From Nitrospira sp. (lineage in GTDB: Bacteria > Nitrospirota > Nitrospiria > Nitrospirales > Nitrospiraceae): 54,894 nt of DNA. The notes beneath the pieces were generated by a model. The model was not told where the DNA came from, ran no database searches, and was given only the letters and a program-made list of their open reading frames with translations. Location: assembly GCA_030444405.1 (NCBI GenBank), contig JARFPM010000026.1, positions 1 through 54,894 of the forward strand, written 5' to 3'. Numbering within the stretch: the stretch's first letter is position 1; every line of letters starts with the position of its first letter. Made by a program: the position numbers and the translations under genes. This document shows positions 48,113 through 54,894 of this stretch, in pieces.

Positions 48113-50110
48113 TTAGGACTTGGCGTTCAAAGCTTGAAGCCGGATCGATCGAATTTGATTGCGCAGCTCAGCCGCTCGTTCAAAAGCCAGCTCTTTGGAG
48201 GCAGCTTTCATTTCTGACTCCAGTCGTTCTATGAGCTCATCCGTTGATTCCGAATTCTCGTATGGCTTGATCGATTCAGCCGCGAGATCCAACCGGACAT
48301 AGTCCATGTCGGCCACCGCATACTCCAGGGAAGGAATACCTTTCGTAATACCGACCGGAGTAATTCCGTGGACGCGGTTGTACTCGGCTTGGATCCCGCG
48401 GCGGCGGTTTGTTTCTTCAATCGCCTGTTTCATCGAATCCGTCACAACATCTCCGTAAAAAATGACCCGTCCTTCGAGATTGCGCGCGGCTCGCCCGGCC
48501 GTTTGAATCAACGCACGGTACGAACGCAGATAGCCTTCCTTATCGGCATCAAGAATGGCCACCAGGCTCACTTCGGGGAGATCCAGCCCTTCGCGCAGTA
48601 AATTGATCCCGACCAGCACGTCAAACGTCCCGCGCCGGAGGTCGCGGACGATCTCGGCTCGCTCGAGTGTCTTAATATCGGAATGCAGATAGCGCACTTT
48701 GACTCCGAGGTCGTGATAATACTCGGTCAAATCCTCGGCCATCCGCTTCGTCAAGGTCGTCACGAGAACCCGGCCACCCTTGGCGACCTCCGAGCGGACC
48801 TGCCCGAGGAGATGGTCCACCTGCCCCTTGGCCGGCACGACATCGATTCGCGGGTCCATCAGACCCGTCGGGCGAACGATCTGCTCAACCACATCACAGC
48901 CGGCATGCTCCAGCTCATAGCTCCCGGGGGTTGCGGACACATACACCACCTGATTGAGACAACTCTCGAACTCCGAAAATTTCAATGGACGGTTGTCGAC
49001 CGCCGACGGGAGTCGAAATCCGTACTCCACTAACGTCCGTTTTCTGGAATAATCTCCCTCATACATCCCACCGACTTGTGGAACCGTCGCGTGAGACTCA
49101 TCGACGATCAACAGAAAATCCTTCGGAAAGTAATCCAACAATGTGGGAGGCGGCTCACCCGGCCTCCGCCCGCTGAGATGACGCGAGTAGTTTTCAATCC
49201 CATGGCAGTAGCCCATGGCTCGGATCATCTCCAGATCGAACTTGGTACGCTGCTCGATCCGTTGAGCTTCCACCAGACGTCCCGTTTTCCTGAAATACGT
49301 CATGCGTTCGTCGAGTTCCTCCTCGATACCGGTAATGGCCCGCTCGTAGCGATCGGGAGCAATGAGATAATGGGTGTTCGGATAGACCGCGATCTTGGGA
49401 AGTTTGCCCAGTGATTTCCCGGTGAGTGGATCAATCTCATGAATGGCATCCACCACATCTCCGAACAGCTCGATGCGCACCGACTTGGCCTCAGACGAAG
49501 CCGGAAAAATCTCGATCACGTCCCCACGTGCCCGGAACGTCCCCCGATGAAAATCCACATCATTGCGCTCGTATTGAATCTCCACGAGTTTCGACAATAT
49601 CTTTTCTCGCCTCGTTTCGACGCCTTGCTCCAAATAAATCAACATGTCATGGTAGACCTCCGGTGACCCAAGTCCATAAATACAGGATACTGAGGATACG
49701 ATCAGCACGTCGTTTCGTTGCAACAGCTCGGTCGTGGCGGAGTGGCGCATCTGATCAATAGCATCGTTGATCGAGGCATCCTTCGCGATATACGTGTCAC
49801 TCTGCGGGATGTACGCCTCAGGCTGATAATAGTCGTAATAGCTCACAAAGTACTCGACGGCGTTGTATGGAAAGAACTGCTTGAACTCCTGATAGAGTTG
49901 GCCGGCCAACGTCTTGTTGTGGACCAGCACGAGCGTCGGCTTCTGAACACGCTCGATGAGATTCGCCATCGTGAAGGTTTTGCCTGACCCCGTCACTCCG
50001 AGCAAGACCTGATGTTTCTTCCCGGATTGCACCCCGGCAGTCAACCTTGCGATGGCTTCCGGCTGATCCCCGCAGGCTTTAAAGGGAGCCTCTAATTTAA
50101 AGGGTGGCAT
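48113..50110 (-). CDS. uvrB: UvrABC system protein B
   Basis: UvrB is the central damage-verifying helicase-like subunit of nucleotide excision repair. From the ATG at 50110, with GGAGGGGG upstream, it is 665 residues; the open frame upstream of it is not coding. Motifs: Walker [11 protein letters not shown], the beta-hairpin region [12 protein letters not shown], helicase motif [53 protein letters not shown], and the C-terminal UVR domain [26 protein letters not shown], which contacts UvrC. No other uvr gene is in the window. Confidence 0.97.
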   Translation of the reverse strand: MPPFKLEAPFKACGDQPEAIARLTAGVQSGKKHQVLLGVTGSGKTFTMANLIERVQKPTLVLVHNKTLAGQLYQEFKQFFPYNAVEYFVSYYDYYQPEAYIPQSDTYIAKDASINDAIDQMRHSATTELLQRNDVLIVSSVSCIYGLGSPEVYHDMLIYLEQGVETRREKILSKLVEIQYERNDVDFHRGTFRARGDVIEIFPASSEAKSVRIELFGDVVDAIHEIDPLTGKSLGKLPKIAVYPNTHYLIAPDRYERAITGIEEELDERMTYFRKTGRLVEAQRIEQRTKFDLEMIRAMGYCHGIENYSRHLSGRRPGEPPPTLLDYFPKDFLLIVDESHATVPQVGGMYEGDYSRKRTLVEYGFRLPSAVDNRPLKFSEFESCLNQVVYVSATPGSYELEHAGCDVVEQIVRPTGLMDPRIDVVPAKGQVDHLLGQVRSEVAKGGRVLVTTLTKRMAEDLTEYYHDLGVKVRYLHSDIKTLERAEIVRDLRRGTFDVLVGINLLREGLDLPEVSLVAILDADKEGYLRSYRALIQTAGRAARNLEGRVIFYGDVVTDSMKQAIEETNRRRGIQAEYNRVHGITPVGITKGIPSLEYAVADMDYVRLDLAAESIKPYENSESTDELIERLESEMKAASKELAFERAAELRNQIRSIRLQALNAKS

Positions 50111-50191
50111 GGTCCCCCTCCGGTGAAACAATGTGAACGACAATCCAGATAGCCTTCGATGATAATTGACGTCGCAATCCAAAAGTAAAAA

Positions 50192-50216
50192 GGGCTGCCG
50201 GAATGTCCGGCAGCCC
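50192..50216 (-). terminator. Rho-independent terminator of the RRM gene
   Basis: GGGCTGCCGGA (50192-50202) and TCCGGCAGCCC (50206-50216) form an 11-bp GC-rich stem with a three-base loop. On the minus strand it is followed by TTTTTACTTTT. It lies just after the RRM gene and before uvrB. Confidence 0.85.
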
Positions 50217-50241
50217 TTATCACAGCGGAACAGATCTGAGG

Positions 50242-50541
50242 TTAACCGCGACCGCCTGCGAATCCTCCACGCCCTCCTCCACCAGAACGGGGCTCCTGAG
50301 GACGAGCTTCGTTCACCGTTAATGTACGACCACCGAGCTCCGTACCATTCAAGGCGGTAATCGCCGCTTGCGCTTCCGCATCGGACGACATCTCGACAAA
50401 CCCGAACCCTCGAGACTGCCCGGTGAACTTGTCCGTAATAATTCGCGCCGAGGCAACGGCCCCATGCGCCGCAAACAGGTCGCTTAGTTGTTGCTCGGTC
50501 GTTGAATAGGGCAATCCACCGACATAGATCTTCGCACCCAT
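50242..50541 (-). CDS. RRM-type RNA-binding protein
   Basis: A 99-residue protein with one RNA recognition motif: RNP2 is KIYVGGLPY at residue about 3 and RNP1 is RGFGFVEM at about 43. A Gly/Arg-rich tail follows ([14 protein letters not shown]), as in cyanobacterial and other bacterial cold-inducible RNA-binding proteins. It probably binds single-stranded RNA. The ATG at 50541 has AAGGAGGA upstream. The 260 bases upstream hold no confident promoter, and a strong terminator follows the gene. Confidence 0.88.
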   Translation of the reverse strand: MGAKIYVGGLPYSTTEQQLSDLFAAHGAVASARIITDKFTGQSRGFGFVEMSSDAEAQAAITALNGTELGGRTLTVNEARPQEPRSGGGGRGGFAGGRG

Positions 50542-50803
50542 CGGATTCCTCCTTTGACACAATGATGTTGTCTTGGACTCGAGAAAACAACGAGGAAGGA
50601 ATAGGCCGAAGACGTCAACACAGCGGCGGCTTAGCTCTGGCTTCCGATCAGATTCCCGGGCTGGCCCAACACAACATCCATTCAGGCCTTGTCACTTTCC
50701 ACGCCGGCCTTGCCAGGCCTTTCGCAAACCGGCTGCTGCATCCTACTCCAGACAGACAAGAAAAGGCAAGTTTTGAGGCCAAAAAGACTCTGGTGAGCCC
50801 ACG

Positions 50804-51610
50804 TTAATAAGCCGGCGGAGCGGAAAGCGGCCGGTGAGAAAAAAGAGGAACCGCATGGAAACTGTCGAATAACACGGAAGACGCTCCACGAACGACGAGT
50901 CCAATCTGCCCCAATCCCAAGGCTTGGTCTTCAACGGAAAGAACGAGCACGCCGTCTACAAACACTTCAATAAAATCCTTGCTGATGATGGTGTTTCGTT
51001 GCAGCCTGAGCGAATGCCAGTCAACCGGTTTCAGATTGATCGATGCCTGCGCAAGGGGCAGTTCGCGTCCATTCGAGAGGCGAACGAGCTGCACCTTTTG
51101 ACCGATCGGATCGACGACCGCCGCGTAAAAATTGCGAGTGTCGCGCACGCCAAACACCACGCCTCCGAGCCCGGCCGTTCCTTCCTGCGCATGAAAACGA
51201 ACGCTGAGATCCGGATACTCATACTCCAATCCATCGGCCAGCAGCACCTGATAGCAGAACTGCGTACAACTCGATGAACCAGCGATAATGTTGGGCGGAG
51301 AAGGCGCCGTCGCATGCCCCTGGACAATCCAATCAGCAAGTGGCTCGTCAGTAGAAACTCCTTTGGCGAACCCGCGAGGCGGCGTATTGGGTTGATCCTG
51401 GTCGAATATCCACTTTTGGAAAAGCCCACCTGTCGCTTGCTTCTTCAGATTGGCGGCCTTTTCCTCCTGTGTTTCTTTCTGAACTCCGTAACTCAGGTTG
51501 TACCCCATTGTGAGACCCAGGCCGGTCACCAAGAGAACGGAGAGCCCTGTCCGAGCTTGTCTGATGTTGGAACGTCTTCGAAACTTCTTTAACACAGACG
51601 GTCGCAGCAC
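50804..51610 (-). CDS. Secreted or membrane-anchored LamG/DUF1080-like protein
   Basis: A 268-residue protein. A basic N-terminus and one hydrophobic helix (GLSVLLVTGLGLTMGYNL, residues about 22-40) suggest a membrane anchor. Residues about 65-255 look like a concanavalin-type beta sandwich: YEYPDLSVRFHAQEGTAGLGGVVFGVRD, NFYAAVVDPIGQKVQLVRLSNG, DWHSLRLQRN, and DFIEVFVDGVLVLSVED. This pattern fits the LamG/3-keto-disaccharide hydrolase (DUF1080) fold. The substrate is not evident. Its GTG start shares a base with the stop of the preceding gene (TAGTG). Confidence 0.6.
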   Translation of the reverse strand: MLRPSVLKKFRRRSNIRQARTGLSVLLVTGLGLTMGYNLSYGVQKETQEEKAANLKKQATGGLFQKWIFDQDQPNTPPRGFAKGVSTDEPLADWIVQGHATAPSPPNIIAGSSSCTQFCYQVLLADGLEYEYPDLSVRFHAQEGTAGLGGVVFGVRDTRNFYAAVVDPIGQKVQLVRLSNGRELPLAQASINLKPVDWHSLRLQRNTIISKDFIEVFVDGVLVLSVEDQALGLGQIGLVVRGASSVLFDSFHAVPLFSHRPLSAPPAY

Positions 51611-51864
51611 TACCTTACGCTTCCTGATTTCTTAATGTGAAGAATCTCTCGCTGCAGACGGTCCCGCTCGGCCAAGATCTTCTTCCGTCGTTGCCATCGA
51701 TCCCAAGTCCACCAACGCAGCTTTTCGCCGAACGTCACCACCGGTATTGGAGCACTGCCGCCGGGAGCCTGCTGAAACGAATAGCCGTCATGGCTGTCAC
51801 GTTGCTCGAAAAATCGCCGATACAGATGATCGTATAATCCCTTTCCTGATTCACCACCCGCCAT
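51610..51864 (-). CDS. Small basic protein of unknown function
   Basis: About 84 residues from the ATG at 51864, with GGGAG upstream. The sequence is polar and rich in Arg, Lys, Trp and Glu (LRWWTWDRWQRRKKILAERDRLQREIL), and the last third is likely a helix or short coiled coil. There is no signal peptide. It couples by a TAGTG overlap to the LamG-like gene. No family is recognised. Confidence 0.5.
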   Translation of the reverse strand: MAGGESGKGLYDHLYRRFFEQRDSHDGYSFQQAPGGSAPIPVVTFGEKLRWWTWDRWQRRKKILAERDRLQREILHIKKSGSVR

Positions 51865-52043
51865 ACTCACTCCCTTACCCCAGAAACCGTTTTAGTCGCT
51901 TCCAACGTTGCCCGAACATGCGACAGCATCTTCCGACCGTCCGTGGAGATAGTACCTGGGCTCAATGCGCCTCTGCAACCTGCTTTCCCCCATGCTATGA
52001 TCCTCCATCCTTAATGCAAACCTGACATGATCAGGCTATTACT

Positions 52044-53585
52044 ATGAGTCTCGTCTGCTTCCCCAGCGATGCCAAGGCCCGTTGCATCGTGGTCCTCGCC
52101 GTCGTCTTTCTTCTTCTCCCACTTCAGCGAAGCTTGGCTCAATCGCCTGAGACAGTTCTCCAGGTAGCCATCGATTCGCTCTCCGCAGAACGGATGCTTG
52201 CCGACATCCGAACACTGAGCGGACCTTCGTTCAATGGACGTCAGAGCGGCACGAAAGCAGATCTCGAATCAGCGCGATGGGTAGCGCAGGAGTTTCTCTC
52301 GGCCGGATTGCATCTGCCACTCATTCGCAATGGCTCACTGATCGTGCCTTTCTTGACGGGAAAAGATGGTACTTCATCAGGCGCGATGGCCACCCTGATA
52401 TCGACTCCTCTGATAGCACTGGATCCAATATTCCGAGTCGGTCCGACAGATCAGTTGGCCACCAACACTCTTGGCTCAGACTATTTTCCCGTTTTCGATT
52501 CGCCCTCCGCAGATCTCCAAGCCCAAATCGTCTTCGTGGGATATGGCATCGTCGATCCTTCTCAAGGACTCGATGACTATGCGGGCGTCGACGTGAATAA
52601 TTGCATCGTGCTGTTTCTGCGGGGCAAGCCGGAACACTACCCACGACCCGTCAGCCACGCCGACAAAGTTCGTTTTGCACGAGAACGTGGAGCGATCGGC
52701 TATCTGACGGCGACCGGACCCATTCTCCACCCCTATGAAATCCGCCGCGGCGTAACCGGTAGCCCCAGCGCCTTTTACGGGCAACTGCCCCTTGACGAAG
52801 CTATCCCCGGTGCTTGGATCAGCACAGAACAGGCAGCACGTATTCTCGCCGACCAAGACGGCACACCTTCTGATCGTCTTCGCCTTCTTCAAGAACGGCT
52901 GAACCAGGCTCCTGCACCACAAGCCGCACAAACGAACCACGTTGCACTCCTGCAGTGGAAGACGACGGTTGAGGATGGGATCTTAGTCAATATGATAGGA
53001 ATGCTTCCCGGAACCGGAACAGAGACGGTGATCATCGGAGCCCATCGAGACCACTTCGGTCGTCCGGGAGGGATTCTCTTTCCCGGCGCGGATGACAACG
53101 CCTCCGGAACAGCAGTCGTCTTAGAGGTAGCACGGGCGCTTGCAAGACTTGAGGTGCGGCCCTCCCGAACGATCCTCTTTGTCTCATTCAGCGGCGAGGA
53201 ACGTGACTTACTCGGCTCACGCCTTTATACGTCGCGGCCCATCGTTCCGCTCAACTCAATCAAGACCATGATCAACATCGACCACGCAGGCATTGGAAAC
53301 GGACGGCTCACCGTAGGCGTGACAGGACTAGAAAAGGATGTCCCATTGGAGGCCGGGAAGACGGCGGGCATCACCAAGAAACTTGATCTATATGGATTCT
53401 TCCCCGGAGGCGATCACGTTCCGTTTAAGGAAGCCGGCGTGCCGACAGTGACTGTGGTAAGTGGCGGAGTACATCCCCACTTTCATCAACCCAGTGACAC
53501 CGCCGACACCATCGATCCGGAAATCCTAAAAACCGTGGCTCGATATGTATTGGCAGTGACGTGGCAGCTGGCGTATGAACCGTGA
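52044..53585 (+). CDS. Secreted M28 family metallopeptidase with PA domain
   Basis: A 513-residue protein with a signal peptide (hydrophobic residues about 14-27, cleavage near LAQS). Residues about 155-290 are a PA-type insert (QIVFVGYGIV at its start). The M28 catalytic domain holds the zinc ligands: GAHRDHFG, GADDNASG, FSGEERDLLGS, INIDHAG and HPHFHQPSD, so it is likely active with two zinc ions. Such enzymes are aminopeptidases or carboxypeptidases of the periplasm or exterior. It has AGG eight bases upstream of the ATG. Confidence 0.9.
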   Translation: MSLVCFPSDAKARCIVVLAVVFLLLPLQRSLAQSPETVLQVAIDSLSAERMLADIRTLSGPSFNGRQSGTKADLESARWVAQEFLSAGLHLPLIRNGSLIVPFLTGKDGTSSGAMATLISTPLIALDPIFRVGPTDQLATNTLGSDYFPVFDSPSADLQAQIVFVGYGIVDPSQGLDDYAGVDVNNCIVLFLRGKPEHYPRPVSHADKVRFARERGAIGYLTATGPILHPYEIRRGVTGSPSAFYGQLPLDEAIPGAWISTEQAARILADQDGTPSDRLRLLQERLNQAPAPQAAQTNHVALLQWKTTVEDGILVNMIGMLPGTGTETVIIGAHRDHFGRPGGILFPGADDNASGTAVVLEVARALARLEVRPSRTILFVSFSGEERDLLGSRLYTSRPIVPLNSIKTMINIDHAGIGNGRLTVGVTGLEKDVPLEAGKTAGITKKLDLYGFFPGGDHVPFKEAGVPTVTVVSGGVHPHFHQPSDTADTIDPEILKTVARYVLAVTWQLAYEP

Positions 53586-53615
53586 AATGCTGCCAACCGT
53601 TCGCAATGGACCTTC

Positions 53616-53699
53616 CGTCAGTCGTCATTCGTCAAATGTAAAGAAGGTTGGATATGGAAACTTCGGTCACTCAACCCACAGCGGGTGACGATTGACGAA
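53616..53699. repeat. Heptamer repeats forming a long stem-loop
   Basis: CGTCAGT CGTCATT CGTCAAA (53616-53636) is a triple heptamer. TCGTCATTCGTCA (53622-53634) is complementary at 12 of 13 bases to TGACGATTGACGA (53686-53698), so the two arms could form a hairpin of about 77 bases between convergent genes. The unit matches the repeat near 6650-6668. Confidence 0.6.
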
Positions 53700-53744
53700 G
53701 CTCAGTGAGATAGCACAGCGTCGCGCTAACGGTGTTTTACTTCC

Positions 53745-54200
53745 TTACGGGATCTCGTCAAGTAGCGTCGGTTGAATCTCCGCCAATGGAGATGTTTCGC
53801 GCGGTGGGGGGGGGAGGACGGTCGGAGTTCCCACTTGGTTCGCCCCTTGGATAAGCCCAATGGAGAGTTGCGGGCCGAATGTCATCACGGCACCGCTCCA
53901 TGCCTGCCCCGTCGTCGGGTTTCGAAAGCTGTACGATTGGAAATTTTGTCCCGGCGTGTAGAGAAAACCCTGTGTTCCCTGGTTGTCGATGTACAGACTA
54001 CCCCCTGGCAATTTGAATAGGGGAGCGACCCCGCCAGCGAGCGACCGCACAGCCGATGCTGTCTGCGCCACCGCAAGAGAGCCCGTGCAGAGTACCGCGA
54101 TTGCCAACGCACATGACACCCCTCTCCTCATAATACTGAGCCATCGCAACCGACCTCCTGCTTTTTCAATTGCAGGAAAAGTCACAATATTAATATTCAT
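53745..54200 (-). CDS. Small secreted protein of unknown function
   Basis: About 151 residues from the ATG at 54200, which has GGAG six bases upstream. A signal peptide with an extended N-region precedes a hydrophobic core (VSCALAIAVLCTGSLAVA), cleavage near AQT. The mature protein is Gly, Ser and Pro rich (GGSLYIDNQGTQGFLYTPGQ) and ends in a Pro-rich tail. No family is recognised. It is divergent from the TolC-family gene, with which it shares a 64-base promoter region. Confidence 0.6.
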   Translation of the reverse strand: MNINIVTFPAIEKAGGRLRWLSIMRRGVSCALAIAVLCTGSLAVAQTASAVRSLAGGVAPLFKLPGGSLYIDNQGTQGFLYTPGQNFQSYSFRNPTTGQAWSGAVMTFGPQLSIGLIQGANQVGTPTVLPPPPRETSPLAEIQPTLLDEIP

Positions 54201-54227
54201 GACAGACTCCATAAGACCTATTATAGT
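54199..54227 (+). promoter_or_regulatory. Promoter of the TolC-family gene
   Basis: ATGACA (54199-54204), a 17-base spacer and TATAGT (54222-54227), five of six matches each. It overlaps a minus-strand TATAAT (54225-54220) that may serve the divergent secreted-protein gene. Confidence 0.55.
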
Positions 54228-54264
54228 ATGCGCTCGTTTGTATGGTGGATCAAGGAGGAATGCC

Positions 54265-54894
54265 ATGGATGCCAGATCTTCGGCTCACCGCTGTCTCGCA
54301 GCCATTGTGATCATCGGCTTGTGGTGCATCTCGTCACCATCTCAGAGCTGGGGCCTCGATGTGACCCAACCGATTTCAGCAGAACGGCGTGAAACCGTGT
54401 CTCTAGCAGATGCGGCGGTTCGCGCGCTGCAGAACAATCTCGACATCAGTATCAGCCGTCACAACAAAGAAAGCCGGTTGGCCGACATCATCATCGAACA
54501 ATCCAAGTTCGACCCCAACTTGAGCCTCAACGGCCAACTTAACCGGACTGTGAACCCGCTCAATCGACCCGTGTTCGGTTCAACGATATTTGTGCTGAAT
54601 GAGATTCAGGTTTTCGACCAGCGCAACAGTTCCATAACCTTCGATGCAACAACAAACCTCATTACCGGCGGCAATTTCGACGTGAATTATAGCCCTGCAA
54701 GAAGTAGTGTGAACGCAGATCGCGCCAGGGGATTTTTATTCAATCCGGCATGGACAGGCGGCCTGGCCTTCACATTGACCCAACCATTGCTGAGGAACGC
54801 CGGCATCGAGATCAATAGGACCTTCATCAAGGTCGCCCAGAATAATGCCGAGATCGAACAGCATGTCTTTCGAGACCGAGTGCTGACCGTCATC
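54265..54894 (+). CDS. TolC-family outer membrane efflux protein, partial
   Basis: The gene continues past the right edge; 210 codons are present. It starts with a signal peptide (AAIVIIGLWCISSPSQSWG). ETVSLADAAVRALQNNLDISISRHNKES is the conserved opening of TolC/OEP channels, and SLNGQLNR and FTLTQPLLRNAGIEINR are further repeats of that family. Such proteins form trimeric outer-membrane channels for efflux pumps or type I secretion. AAGGAGGA lies six bases before the ATG. No partner pump is seen, as it would lie beyond the window. Confidence 0.85.
   Translation, partial: MDARSSAHRCLAAIVIIGLWCISSPSQSWGLDVTQPISAERRETVSLADAAVRALQNNLDISISRHNKESRLADIIIEQSKFDPNLSLNGQLNRTVNPLNRPVFGSTIFVLNEIQVFDQRNSSITFDATTNLITGGNFDVNYSPARSSVNADRARGFLFNPAWTGGLAFTLTQPLLRNAGIEINRTFIKVAQNNAEIEQHVFRDRVLTVI

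Noticed and set aside
50111-50590. Upstream extension of uvrB by 160 residues
   Set aside because: It covers the RRM gene and its terminator; the real start at 50110 has a strong ribosome-binding site.
1-54894. CRISPR arrays, tRNA or rRNA genes, prophage and complete insertion sequences
   Set aside because: No regular spaced repeats, cloverleaf sequences or transposase frames were seen by reading; a tool search would be decisive.

Overview
The window looks like a chromosomal segment of a Nitrospira-type bacterium (phylum Nitrospirota). This is judged from gene content and protein sequence, with no database search. It combines a complete Gram-negative outer-membrane programme (BamA, Skp-like chaperones, lipid A and LPS-core genes) with an actinobacterial-style 20S proteasome cluster, a pairing known from Nitrospira and Leptospirillum. 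Base composition is moderately GC-rich and genes are tightly packed in long operons. No CRISPR array, tRNA, rRNA, complete insertion sequence or prophage was seen.

Layout. (1) 1-17.4 kb, minus strand: one long envelope operon reading from a strong promoter near 17.4 kb: bamA, two skp-like genes, fabZ, lpxA, lpxI, a Gfo/Idh oxidoreductase, lpxB, msbA, a DUF374 acyltransferase (frame broken at a 9-A run), waaA, lpxK, a waaF-gmhB fusion, a methyltransferase and two more heptosyltransferase-family genes. It covers outer-membrane protein assembly, lipid A synthesis and flipping, and Kdo/heptose core addition; lpxD and lpxC are absent here. (2) 17.6-24.3 kb, plus strand: galU, lon, thiL, a DUF2062 membrane protein and an HD-domain phosphohydrolase. 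(3) 24.4-28.9 kb: an accessory stretch of small secreted or lipoprotein genes of unknown function, a truncated outer-membrane protein and about 750 bases of non-coding sequence with palindromes and a branched RNA-like fold. (4) 29-36.3 kb, minus strand: proteasome operon arc/mpa, dop, prcB, prcA, pafA, followed by an M23 peptidase; no pup or UBact gene is visible. (5) 36.4-38.2 kb: thiS-thiG-thiE. (6) 38.2-47.5 kb: a PolX-like HhH protein (plus), then a minus-strand operon ffh, rpsP, rimM, trmD, rplS, rnhB, yraN, ftsE, ftsX, envC-like and ctpA-like, joining protein targeting and translation to cell division and wall hydrolysis. (7) 47.6-54.9 kb: a DUF4321 membrane protein, uvrB, an RRM RNA-binding protein, secreted proteins of unknown role, an M28 metallopeptidase and the start of a TolC-family efflux gene.

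The observations most worth a second look are: the proteasome cluster with both Pup-ligase-family enzymes but no modifier gene; the ThiS that continues seven residues past its terminal Gly-Gly; the waaF-gmhB fusion joined by a repeat-derived linker; the homopolymer frameshift in the lipid A acyltransferase; and short heptamer and stem-loop repeats scattered between genes.
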